A stretch of DNA of 64,000 nucleotides from Posidonia oceanica (lineage: Eukaryota; Streptophyta; Magnoliopsida; Alismatales; Posidoniaceae), in NCBI GenBank assembly GCA_037176725.1, contig JAZBRS010000023.1, positions 24,361,001 to 24,425,000 on the forward strand. The letters run 5' to 3'. The translations under genes and the position numbers were made by a program. The notes under the pieces were generated by a model. The model had not been told where the DNA came from, ran no database searches, and saw only the letters and a program-made list of their open reading frames with translations. Positions 11,660 to 22,340 of this stretch are shown piece by piece. Numbering within the stretch: the first letter of the stretch is position 1; each line of letters starts with the position of its first letter.

Positions 11660-13066
11660 GTAGTGGTCTTATCATGTGAATATGTACAAATTATACCTAA
11701 CTTTTCTTTTCTTAGCAGCAAAAGCACTCCATCCCAAATCAGGTATCATTGTTCTAATTTTAATTATTTTTCATTGATCATATCAATTGTTGCATACATT
11801 GAGGACAATGCATGGTTTAGATATGGGAGGAGTCTTCTTTGCGTCTTTTTCATTTTCTTTAGTTAGAGTTTTTTTTGTGACATTTCATTTAAAAAATAAA
11901 AAATATAAAAAATATAAAAAAAAATAAATAAATAAAGTTTTCTTAGAGTTAGAGTTGTATGTATAAAAGTTTTCTTTTCATTTTCTTTAGTTAGAATCTT
12001 TTGTGTATCTTTTCTCCAAAAATTAAAAAAATATATATAAAAATAAAAACAAAAACAAATTAGGAATTATCCATAATAATTTAGCTAGCTAGGGGTGGAT
12101 AAGTAACTTTGAGTTGGAGTTCAAAGGTAAAACTGATATAATGGAATCTCTCAAACCCTAGAGTGGAGACAAAATCTAAAAAATAGCATCATCTGGATTA
12201 TCCTTAAGCACATGTGTTCCTTATCTTGCACTTACACTTTAGTCCTTGACTATGGAGAATAAAGGAAGACCTGAAACACCAGAGCATCAAAAAAGAAAAA
12301 GAGAAAAAAAAAGAAATTGCTGAAAGTCTAACAATCACTAAGTAACTGGGTAACCGTGCCTCAAGAAGCATTGGATATTCACGTAAAAAGGTGCTTGGAG
12401 GACAAAAGCATGAAAAAGAAAAATCTTGTCTTTGTGGCCTTGGTTACTTGAGTGATTAAGTCCTTAGAGGTGTCTCAACACCTGGTGTTCTAAAGCCATC
12501 TAGTTAGGAAATCACCAACCTAAAGCTTGATAAATAGGTAGCCAAGAAAAAGCCTAAGAAAGCAAGAATAAAGTTCTCTAAATTATTCAAATGAGATGAA
12601 AAGGTGTTCAGGTTGGACTTAAAAATCATTGTTAAGGACTATTTTCACAAACACAAGGTACATGTGAGTCAAATGTAAAGAAGGATGATGTGAAAGATAG
12701 GAAAGAGTCTCCACAACATGAGGAGGAGAGAGAGATCTTGATTTGAGGTAAAGCTGGAGAATAAAAACTCAAGGTAGTTTAGAAGCTTCCTAACTTGTTA
12801 AAATATTATGGATAGTGATAGTGTAAATAACTTTTTTATCTTTCTTTATTTTTTCCATTTCTTCTAGGATTTTGTAGGTAGATCCGCTGCAAACCCTCAC
12901 GAGACACCACTCGTCCACTAGGGCAACCTAGGGGTTTAAAGGCTTGTTGCGCGTGCTAAATGCAATCGCGATTCCTGCGAAAGTGAGTTAGGAGTTTCTT
13001 TCTTTATTTTTTTTTGTTTGAGTCAGTTTTGCTCAAGGACTAGCGAAAGATAGGTATGGGGGTATT
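11660..13066 (+). other. Athila-like 3' untranslated region, no env frame
   Basis: About 1.4 kb without supported coding. It contains the phrase ACATTGAGGACAATGCATGG (11797-11816) that typically follows integrase in Athila-type elements, then A-rich low-complexity sequence (11880-12060). It ends in the purine-rich run near 13050-13066, the likely second-strand primer. Athila elements often carry an env-like ORF here; I see none. Confidence 0.65.
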
Positions 13067-14341
13067 TGATTAGCACATTATTCTTACATGTTTTATGCCT
13101 CATTTTATCTCTTTTGTTCATAAATAATATTACTCGAGGTATTTTGTGCAATTTGTGCAGGAACTTTGGACCTGAAGAAAAAAGAGGAAAAGAAGAAAGA
13201 AAAATGATAAAAGACAAAAAGAAATGCAAATCCAATGATACAAGAAATGCAAATCCGTGCAAGATATCAAATATACTTTTTCCACGTGTGTGAACACGAG
13301 GAGGAAGATAAGGCAACAGAAATAACCAAGTTGGAGAAAAATCAGGAACAGCTGGCGCCCCCCAGGCGCCCAAAAGCACAGCTGGCGCCTCCCAAGCACC
13401 AAGAGAAGATATTTTGGACTTCATATTTGGCAATCACAGAGTTAACTTGGAAATATCTTGTAATAGAAATTCAATTTCCTCATTTGTATCCAGATTGGTT
13501 TATGTGACGGCCAAGTCCTTATAAGCCTATAAAAGGGACCCATTGTGTAAACCTTAGAATCTCTGAATCTTCTACATTAGGCTTAAGCTTTCTTCCTCCA
13601 TTGTTGTAGAGCTCTTCAAGCTTATTTTCTGTAATCAAGGTATTTTATTAATACAAGTTCATTTCCTTTATATTAATTATGTCTTACTCTTCTCCTTCCC
13701 TCTCTTTTATTTTGATGTTTTCCATAATCATGTGTGGCTAAGTTCTTAGATCTAGGGCTTAGATGAAGTTTATGTATGTTCATATGTTGTGATTAAGTTT
13801 CTCTTTGTCTTCTCATACTTAAATGCTATGATTATGTAGACTGGATGTATATGACATGGATCATTCATTATACGATAAACTTTGATAGATTAATATTGAT
13901 AATATCTTTTTAATCTATGCTTGGGGAAGAATAACTTGGGGGTTGTGTATATAATCGCAGATCTATCATATATCATTTGATTAGTTTATTTTGTGTGATT
14001 TTATCTTAGGACTTGATAATCTATGGTGCTTTGTATATAGATTATGCTTGTTAGGATAAGAATCATTGAGTAAACTATTTAGATCATGAGGAGAGACAAT
14101 AGTGGATTTAATCATGCATGTTGGATTTTACATAAATGGATTCAAAGCCCTAGGTTTGTTTTAATTAATTTGATTACATCTTCTAATTGTAGTTCTTAAT
14201 CATCATCAATCTCAATCCCCCTTTCAATAGTTGATAATAATCTCTATGTTTTAAAACTCTATTCTTTGTGGGATCGACCCGTATTTTGCATACGTACTAC
14301 ATAGTACACTGTACACTTGCGGTTAATTAAAATTCACATCA
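13067..14341 (+). repeat. 3' LTR of the Athila-like element
   Basis: It starts TGATTAGCACA after a purine-rich tract and ends CACATCA, giving 1275 bp bounded by TG and CA. U3 contains GGCGCC inverted-repeat modules (13352-13402) about 130 bp upstream of a strong TATA box. The matching 5' LTR is outside the window, so the ends are inferred from motifs only. Confidence 0.75.
13528..13535 (+). promoter_or_regulatory. TATA box of the Athila-like LTR
   Basis: TATAAAAG followed by GGACCC, 461 bp from the LTR start. Transcription would begin about 30 bp downstream, near 13560. Confidence 0.7.
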
Positions 14342-14344
14342 GGG

Positions 14345-14464
14345 TCTCAAGCTGCGTCCCAGGCTTCTTCAGGCGGTTCGACACGTCAACCGGTTCAACC
14401 TCCTACAGCTCCTCCCTTTGCTCCTCCTTCAGCTCCCAAGGGTGAGGGGGAGAGCGCCCCATAG
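14345..14464 (+). pseudogene. C-terminal fragment of an unrecognised proline-rich ORF
   Basis: The open frame directly after the Athila-like LTR reads 39 residues rich in Ser, Gln, Pro and Ala and ends in TAG at 14462-14464; it includes PPTAPPFAPPSAPKGEGE. The composition and clean stop suggest the end of a real coding region into which the Athila-like element inserted. Proline-rich tails like this occur on plant transposon-related proteins, but the fragment is too short for a family call. The N-terminal part should lie left of the Athila-like element, outside the window. Confidence 0.35.
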
Positions 14465-16704
14465 CTATTGTTGTTTTCTTTTTTACTTGTCAGCACTTGT
14501 ACCTCAGGGGTATGCCTCGGTGATTTTGTAGAAAACTTATATTTATAAATGATAAAGATTTTCTGCACACTTAGCAAACTTGTCAGATGTTTCTTTTTTT
14601 TTACCTTTCTCTGAGTTTAAAATGAACTAAAATAACCAATAACCGGGGGAGCACCTCCAAATAATGGCATTTAATTCAAATTAACTTGAAACAAGCTTAT
14701 TTACGTGTAATAATACACAAATGACAGAGTTATGAAGAGAGATTTCACCTACGAGCTTTAATTCTGATTTCCACAGCCGTTGGCGCCTTAATAAGTTAAT
14801 AACTTAATGAAAACTACAACAGGTGATTCTGGATAGCCTAGAGGTCCAAAAAAATATGAAACCAACGCCCACACGTGTATTTCAACTTGTAGAAGCTTCT
14901 GGAACTGGTAGAAGTTGGTTTCGCATTTTGTCCACAGATTTGGAGGGTCCTCAGCGAAGTTCAGCAACTTAAGTTGCTGAAAAGTGTTGGACGCATCTGT
15001 CTTTGCGTCCAACGTAAGACGCTAGATCCTATAGCGTCTTACGAATTTTTTGGCTACATTAGACGCTGGAATTGATAGCGTCCAATGTAAGACGCAATAT
15101 TTTTTAGCATCCTACATATGTCAGTAACTTTCTGCAAAGAAGCTAAAAAAACTTGTTAGACCATCTAGGGTGCCCCTTGCCCCTAGTCCAAGGAAGAATA
15201 ATAAACAAATATATACATATATTGCATGAAATAAACTTAGGTGGAGGATAATAAATCTGGCCTCAAATTTGTTGTCTAAATAAAGATGGTATCGACTCGT
15301 AAGCAAATACCAAGGGACCGTCCTGAATAGGAGAGGTCGAAACGCGACGCGAAGTCGCTAATGCCCTAGATTTTTCATCATTGGCCAAATTTGTTATCAA
15401 TTTCATGAAGTGATGTTGATTGGGTAAATTTTACCCTATTTTCTTTTCTTATTTTTTTGGGATTTTTGGATTTTCTGATTTTTTTGGATTTTTGGATTTT
15501 CTGATTTTTTATTTTTGGATATATATTTTTCTTTTTTGGTATTTTGGGACTTTCTATTTTATTTTTTTTGGTGTTTTGGATTTTCTATTTTTTATTGAGA
15601 AGGAAAACCTCCATGAAGCTGGGAACTAGAAAACCTTCTGAGTGGAAACCTTGACAATTTGATCCCTTGTGCATTCTCAAACTAGAAGACGCTTCAAACT
15701 TGCTTTGACGCCTAACTATCCCTAGCCCTAGGTTCCTGTCCCTTGCCTCTAAGTGTATAGTGTAGGGTGTGGGGAAGGAGGTAGTGACCTATCCCAAGGT
15801 TTTGGCTAAAGATTTAGAGTTCTACCCCTCCCAGCCCAAGGTCGAATCCTACTGCGCTTTTCAATTCCTGATTTTTCTAGTTTTGACACATGGACAGCTT
15901 CTTTGCTGCATTCTTTTCTTGGACAGCTTCTTTGCTGCCATCTTTTCTCTCTCTTTTTGATGGACAGTTTCTTTGCTGCCCTTTTTTCCTTTCTTTGATC
16001 TTTTGGCAAGCATCAATGGTCTCACCTCCGTTTTGAGTGCTCGGCCAACAGATATTCATTTATTGATGAACCGAAACACTCTTTTTGGGTACACTCCCCT
16101 CTTTTGCGCTTCTAAGCTTGGCTTTGGACATCTAACCAATTGCAATTTATTAAGATTTACGCTAGGGTAGCATGTCCGACTTGTAGGAAGTGTGTGGACT
16201 TGTTATTCAAGGACTGGGAAGAGAACTCATAAAAATCTGCCTCTGTCTCAATGTTGGATCAGTGATACTTCCTTCCCACAAAGTGTTTGTGAGATGAGGT
16301 TGAGGCAAGGCTCCTAGGCTTCGGGAACAGTGAGTTCACAAGCACGGGCATTCTATTAGCTCGGTGTGTGGTTCAAGGATGGCATTTATTACAGTACATT
16401 CCAGGGATGTTCAAGCCTAGTGCCATCCTCTTTGACCAACAATAGGCGTTGCCTGGATATCCCTTAATCGCCAAGTATGGTTCATCCCATTCAGTCTCAG
16501 ATTCCCATGCTTGTGTGGTGAAAATTTCCTTCTCATTAAGTTTAAACTTTTTATCATATGGAAGGAGAGGATGTTTTATATAGGTATTTTTCTGTGCATA
16601 AACAAAAGAAAAAACAAGAAAAATAAAGTCTATTTACAATAATTAGGGGGGGTTGCCCCTAGTATGGCCTCCATCAGTAGAGGCTTGTGCTCGAGCGGCT
16701 GGTT
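14465..16704. other. Old repeat-derived sequence without a supported gene
   Basis: Contains a perfect hairpin module (15014-15042), T-rich low-complexity sequence of GATTTTTTGG type (15440-15590), and three to four copies of TGGACAGCTTCTTTGCTGC (15891-15980). Downstream, on the minus strand, of the gag pseudogene one would expect protease and RT; neither is visible, so that element is either gag-only or truncated. Confidence 0.55.
15014..15042. repeat. Perfect 11-bp hairpin module
   Basis: GTAAGACGCTA at 15014-15024 pairs fully with TAGCGTCTTAC at 15032-15042 around a 7-nt loop. It is one of several related modules between 15.0 and 21.6 kb. Confidence 0.85.
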
Positions 16705-18246
16705 TCAGACTTGATGGTGCCTCCAAACCTTCTCGATCAATGCATCCCACTCAATTCCGCCTTTCTCGACCCAATCGTTGACAATGTCCTTAAAGACGTA
16801 ACAGTCTTCCAAATTATGTCCGTGTCTCTTGTGGTACGGGCAATATTTGCCTCTATCGCAGTTCATTCCTTCAGGTCTTCGAGGAGGGAGGTTGATTGCC
16901 TGGGCTTCCACTATTTCTACAAACATATCTGCCAGGGTGACCGGAATAGGAGGATAGCTTGTGCGCTTTGGTCCCTTGGGCTGCTGTTGCGGAGCTGCAT
17001 GACGGTGGTTGCCCCTATTGTTGCCATTTCTCCCGGAGTGGTTGCTACTCTGCCAATAATCTTGAGGAGGCTGACCTCGCTACTTTCCAACTTGACATAT
17101 TGACCTAGTGTCATCTTCTGTCCTCTGAAACTCATGCATATTCTCCTTCACAGAGGCGGCTACCTCATAGAGTGCAGTCACAGAAGGGCAATATGCATTT
17201 GCCAACCCCCTTTTCATTGGTCCAGTCACGTTCACAATCAATGTCTGAATAATTTGTCTTTCTGGGATGTCTAGGCCTGATCTGGCAGCCATCTCTCACC
17301 ATCTATTTGCAAAGGTGACCCATTCTTCACCCGGCTTCATGCTCTCCCTGCTCAAGTTATGAAAGGTTGGCTTTGACTCGATCTTGTGTTGATATTTGGT
17401 CAAGAAGTATTCCCTGATCTTGTCAAAGCTGCTGAGGTCATCTCCAGAGAGGGTAAGGAACCAGTCCATGGGTTCGCCTTCCAATGAATCGAAGAAGAGG
17501 TAGATGATGAACCCCAAGTCATGGAAGTACGGGGCTGACTCCATTTGAAACCGGACGATGTGAGTTTGTGGGTTGGTGGTCCCATCAAACTTAAGCGTCT
17601 TTGGATACTTGAAGCCAGGAGGAAACTGAAAGGGTGGGAATTTACCCATGTCAAAAGTTGGGAGAGCTTGTGTCTGAACCCCTAAGGAATTTAAGATCTT
17701 CCTCATTTCTGCTAAATTACTGAGCCCGTCATAAGCTTGGGAAGTTGATACTTGATTGGCATGTGGCTGATGACTACTGCCTTGTATGTTCGTATCCGGC
17801 TGAAAAGGAACCTGACAACTCTGCTCTAGTTGGTTGGAGAATAATGGATCGACTCTCTCTTTATCTTCGCCATGTGGCAGCTACTGTGGTTGCTCAACAA
17901 ACAAAGGATTGGTCTTTGCTCAGAATCCTCAAGGTGAATCGTTTCTCTGGCCCTGGTGTTCGGTGTCCGGTGGCGCATTTCTGAGCTGTCCTTGGTATTG
18001 ACCTTTAGGGATGTGGTTTGCGACGAGCCTTCGTAGCCCTTCACCAGGGAGGTATTGACCTTGATAGAGATCCCTATCTTTTGATTTGATATGATTGTTG
18101 TCACTGTAAAGGAAGCGACACAAGGCTTGATATTGGATCGAGTCGGGATCCAGTTCTCCTCCAGTGGTTGGATGGAATAACTTCAAAATAGGTTCCTCTT
18201 CGGGCATGCTATCTGTATCTGAATAGCTACTCTCGGATTCTGTCAT
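16705..18246 (-). pseudogene. gag: Ty3/gypsy gag pseudogene (Tat-type)
   Basis: On the minus strand one reading frame can be followed from ATG at 18246 to the stop at 16705, about 514 codons, without a frameshift. It gives an acidic N-terminus, a Gln-rich linker, a retrotransposon gag domain (SAPYFHDLGF...EPMDWFLTL...REYFLTKYQHKI, about 17530-17350), a basic Asn/Gly-rich stretch, and a knuckle CPYHKRHGHNLEDC of the C-x2-H-x4-H-x4-C type (about 16850-16810). Gag forms the virus-like particle and binds RNA. It is broken by at least five in-frame stops (near 17929, 17920, 17869, 17296 and 17080), all TGA or TAG. No pol follows on its downstream side, so the element may be a gag-only derivative or a truncated copy. 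Confidence 0.83.
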
Positions 18247-18917
18247 TTGGCTCAGCTTTTCTCCTGATCCGGCTTAAGTTTAGTTACAGTAAGCGTAGGA
18301 CGCGGGAAATATAGAGTCTTACATAAGACGCTAAGCGGTACTGCGTCTAACACCTCTGTCTTCTGTTGGTGGGATTAACTAATGCAAACAATGCCCAATT
18401 ACACAGAGATAACTACCACAGTTCCTTGGCACACCCTTTACTAAAAATCTCACTCAAACTCGGCTAATGGCCTACGATAACGCTCTGATTGGCTCTGAAG
18501 TAAGTGACAGTGTAAGACGCTGGCATAGACAGTGTCCAACGTTAGACGCAAATATTCCAGCTTCTAATACTTTAAGCTGTCAACTGAACTGATTCTGCTT
18601 AATGAAACAAATCCCCACGTTCTTGTGAACTGTTTACAGAATCGTAGGACTATACAAAATTTTCTTTTTGTTTCCTTTTTTCTCTCTTTTTTTTTTCTTT
18701 TGATGCTTTTTTCCTTTTTTCTTTCTCTCTTTTCTTTTTTTTTTTGATTTTTTTTCCTGATTTTTTTTCCTCTCCTTTTTTACTAATAAAGGGAAAAGAT
18801 TACAATATTTACACTTGATGAACAAATGAAAGAAAAGAAACAAAACTTACAAGAGTTCTTTGTAGCCAAATACAAGTTTCTAAGAAAAGAAAAGTACTTA
18901 AAATAAAGTTCAAATGA

Positions 18918-18927
18918 CTTATTTATA
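18918..18927 (-). promoter_or_regulatory. Candidate TATA box
   Basis: Minus strand reads TATAAATAAG, about 670 bp upstream of the gag start at 18246 and downstream of hairpin modules at 19010-20060. Confidence 0.45.
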
Positions 18928-20986
18928 ACCCCTGTTCAATCATTGATCCTGTAGCATTCATTATTCTTCCATACAAAAGCCAAAAATTAATAGAAATGCA
19001 AGCAATGTGTTGGACGCTGAGTTATCTGCGTCCAACGTAAGACGCAGGGACTATAGCGTTCAACACCCCTGTTTCAGAGAGCTACACAAAAACACTTTCA
19101 ATCAAGCGCTTAAAGGTTTCGTTTAAGTTTTCACTTTGTTATTAGTGTTTTAAACCTACGTGGCTTTTAGGGTGCCTATGGCTTTGGTATGGATTTCTTC
19201 AAGGATAACTATGGATCCTCACAAATAGGACAAATAATTCTCTTCTTTGGTACTGCCCCTACCTTAACTCCTGAGGATTTTAGAGGAGCCTAAGCACACT
19301 TAGATCCCTACATCGTAGAGGTAGAGTCCAGCGTACTCAGGATTAGTTTGGGTCCCTCGCGTTTCAAGCACAAGCATTCACAACAAACCACAGAAGAGGA
19401 AGGGAGAATGCAAATCTAGACTTAGGGTTCTAACTTACTTCCACAAGGAACAAGAGAGAAAAGAGTGCCCCTTGTGAATGTAAGTGACAACACAAATACC
19501 TTTCTTAAGCCTTTTACAACAAAGGTGCTTAGGACCTAAGTGGTTATTTATGTAATCTAAAGAAAGACACAATCAAATTAGTTCCCCACAAGGGCCATAC
19601 AAGTCATACAAAAAAACTTAATTTTGTTTGGGATTTTTGAAAAGCACCCAAAGCTTAAGACTCTAGTCCCTACGGCAAAGCCGATCACCACACACCTTGT
19701 TCCTTGGGCCAGTTATAAAGAAGAAAATAAGGAAAAATTTAGAAAACAGAAGGGATTCTGTTCAGAAATGTAAGACGCTTGACAATGGAGCGTCTTATGT
19801 AAGACGCAATGAGTACAATGTTTAACACCCTGACAGGGAATTTTTTCAAAAAACCTAAACAGCTTTTTCTTTACTCAAACACCCCTTATTCCCGAGAATC
19901 AAAACAAAAAGAAGGGAGTGGTTGCATGCATTTTCAAATATATAAAAGCCTACACAAAGAAATTAAAGAAAAATTTTGGAAAAAAGAAGGAAATCTGTCC
20001 AGATGTATAAGATGCTGGAATAGGCTGCGTCTTATGTAAGACGCGCCCTGCACAACGTTTAATGCACTGACAGAGATTTTTTAGTAAAAGTAGTATTTTT
20101 TTTTTAATTCAATCACCTCTATTTACGAGTATCAAACTCAAATAAGAGGTGGATGCATGCTTTTAAGAGCATAAAAACAACAAAAAGAAACTCAAACAAT
20201 GGAGGAGTCGTGGTGCCTCAAAACACTATGAGGAATTTCGCCACAAACTTGAAAAAATCCGCAAAATAAGAATAAAATTGCAAAGGAAAAGAAGAGAAGA
20301 AGAAGAGAACGCTCACCTAGCACGGTAGCACTTTTAGCCATCCCACCATGATCGTCATTCTGTAGATATCGGGGTTTTGAGAGGAGAAAAGCTTGTTTGT
20401 CTTTTGCTGCTTTCTCGGCGTCCCCTTCTGTTTGTATTCGATCTCGCCACTCCACAGGTGATGAGATCGATGTGATCGCCATTCTCGGTTTGCTTGCGCT
20501 GGCCCTCGAGACACCTAGGTAGATTAATCAGTGTGGGTTCAACTACCTTGGGACAACGCCAGCGTTGCCCAAGGGTGTCCGTACAAAGTGAGCTTCTTCT
20601 TCTTCTTCTTTTCCTAGCAAAATGAAATTGAAATTACATGGATTAATATAGTGTGGTAAATGGCTCGAAACAAATTAGAATTAACATGAAATAAAAGAAA
20701 ACAAAACACTTACCCGAGGGGTTTTATCCCCCTGGTTGCAACTATATGTGGATGACTAGCTACAACATAATGTGAAATGCAAAGAAAACACTACAAGAAA
20801 ATCCCCTTTTTATTATGCATGAAATGTGAGATGCCAACGTGGCGTGGCCTGAGGCGGAAGAAGAACTATGCTCCTTTGGAACTCTCTTTTCATTCACTCA
20901 AAGACTCTTTCTAATTTTCTCTCTACTTCTTCCAAATTTTCTCTCAACTCAAATTCATTCCCCCCTTCAAGGCTGGGGGCACCCCT

Positions 20987-20995
20987 GCTTTTATA
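20987..20995 (-). promoter_or_regulatory. Candidate TATA box
   Basis: Minus strand reads TATAAAAGC. It lies in a short inverted repeat (CCCCTGCTT...AAGCAGGGG) and 60-540 bp downstream of three hairpin modules. Confidence 0.55.
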
Positions 20996-21290
20996 GAAGC
21001 AGGGGAGGAACAAATATGGACTAAATGGCCAAGTCAGTAAAATTTCCAATTCAGAAGTGTTGGACGCTGGAAATCACAGCTTCCAACGTTGAACACTGGA
21101 ATCCCAGCGTCCAACGATCCCTTGAGGTACAGCTACCAGGATCAAGAAATATTCTCCTAATAATGATTGATTAATAACCATTAAGCCCAGTCAAAGCTTT
21201 GACTGGTCAATGGACCTCTAGAGGAGGCAAGAAAATGGATTTCGAATTTAGCCAAATAAGGAAAGTTGTGGAACACAAAACCAGGTTATA

Positions 21291-21313
21291 GAACGCTGTG
21301 ATTCACAGCGTTC
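21291..21313. repeat. Perfect 10-bp hairpin module
   Basis: GAACGCTGTG at 21291-21300 pairs fully with CACAGCGTTC at 21304-21313, loop ATT. Confidence 0.85.
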
Positions 21314-21508
21314 AACGTTGGACACTAGGATATCCAGCGTTCAACACACCTAACTAGCAGACTTGCCAAATTTGGCCTCTCAATCAAGGGGACAAGTGTC
21401 AATCAATTAAATGAGGTGATTGTGCCAACGTGGACCCGTTTGACTTTGACAGATGGTTTGGGTCCAAAAGGAAAATTGACAGATTTGGAAATAAACTGAG
21501 CTGGAATT

Positions 21509-21537
21509 GTTAGACGCTATGAAACACAGCGTCTAAC
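21509..21537. repeat. Perfect 10-bp hairpin module
   Basis: GTTAGACGCT at 21509-21518 pairs fully with AGCGTCTAAC at 21528-21537. The arms differ from the other modules in a matched way. Confidence 0.85.
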
Positions 21538-21702
21538 GATCCAAACTGGCATATAGGCTCGTGGAGAGTACTTGAGCTGAACAAAAAGCTAATAAAAATG
21601 AGTGGAGCATGATATGAGGTGATGGTATTTAAAAGTGCATGGGGAGTACCAAAACGGGATATCTACATCAATCTTTTCGCTCCCGACTCTATCTCTCCCG
21701 CG

Positions 21703-21888
21703 ATGGATCCTTCTGGCCTCATCGAACTCATTCCAGCCCCCTTTGCCGTCCCAAATATTAAGCTTCCCATCTCCTTAGTTTAGTCGGAACGATTATGCAA
21801 GGATGAGAGAGCATGCGCCCAGGAACGCCAAGGCAACGCCGGCGGCGCTGGAGCGGGCCCAGCACCACCGTCTTGATGTGGTTGACAA
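21703..21888 (+). pseudogene. Possible exon of unknown transposon ORF
   Basis: An ATG at 21703 opens a frame starting MDPSGLIELIPAPFAVP. It meets TAG at 21781 (a possible former CAG), then continues with Ala/Gly-rich codons to TGA at 21874. A second frame is open from about 21780 to a strong donor-like site, GACAA followed by GTAAGT (GT at 21889-21890). GC content is higher than in the flanks. I do not recognise the product. It could be a chance open stretch. Confidence 0.25.
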
Positions 21889-21890
21889 GT

Positions 21891-22340
21891 AAGTCCTTCT
21901 TACCTTCCTTTGTATTTCCTACATTATCAGTCATTTTCCTTCAATTTATTGTTGTAATTTGCTTTTTTTATTTTCTCGTCTAATCCAAAAAAAAAACCTT
22001 AAAATTATAAAATCCATCAAAAACCACAAAAACATGCATTTTCATTTCCTACATGTGCATTCCATTTCCTGCATCCTGGAAAAATACAGAAAACCAAAAA
22101 ATAAATATATGCAAGAACCAAAAACATGCTTTTCATTCCCTGCATTCGCATCTCATTTTCCTGCATCTTGGAAAACACAAAAGCAAAAAAAAAATCAAAT
22201 ATGCAAAACAACAAAAACATGTCTTCCCTTTCCGCTGGTTTTCGATTTTACGTTTTCCTAATGAAAAACCATAAAAACTACAAAACCACAAAAAACCCAA
22301 AACATGTGTAAAATGCAAAAACACATAAAAAGTAGTATAA
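21891..22340. other. A-rich spacer, no gene
   Basis: Alternates A-rich runs with phrases like CATTTTCATTTCCTGCAT, three of which recur between 22030 and 22240. No convincing coding. Confidence 0.5.

Larger units (their letters stand above)
9817..14341 (+). mobile_element. Athila-like Ty3/gypsy element, 3' half
   Basis: From 9817 the + strand reads as the end of RT, RNase H and integrase of an Athila-lineage polyprotein, followed by 1.4 kb of non-coding sequence, a purine tract and a 1275-bp 3' LTR. The 5' half is missing because a family A element was inserted at 9817; it should lie beyond the left edge. GGGTC at 14342-14346 is its expected target duplication. The lineage call rests on the integrase wording (for example [14 protein letters not shown] and [13 protein letters not shown]). 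Confidence 0.85.
18247..21640 (-). other. LTR-like debris with hairpin modules and two TATA boxes
   Basis: No coding region is supported. Minus-strand TATA boxes lie at 18927-18918 and 20995-20987. Each has a cluster of GACGCT/AGCGTC inverted-repeat modules upstream (19010-20060 and 21054-21537). 18660-18780 is pyrimidine low-complexity sequence. A GGTAAGTG donor-like site (minus strand) lies near 20711. This arrangement fits two stacked minus-strand LTRs, the lower one plausibly belonging to the gag pseudogene, but I could not fix LTR ends. Confidence 0.5.

Noticed and set aside
18470..18500. Degenerate tRNA-iMet-type PBS (GCTCTGATTGG) for the minus-strand gag element
   Set aside because: It matches only eight bases or so of the standard site, and no LTR end could be fixed beside it.
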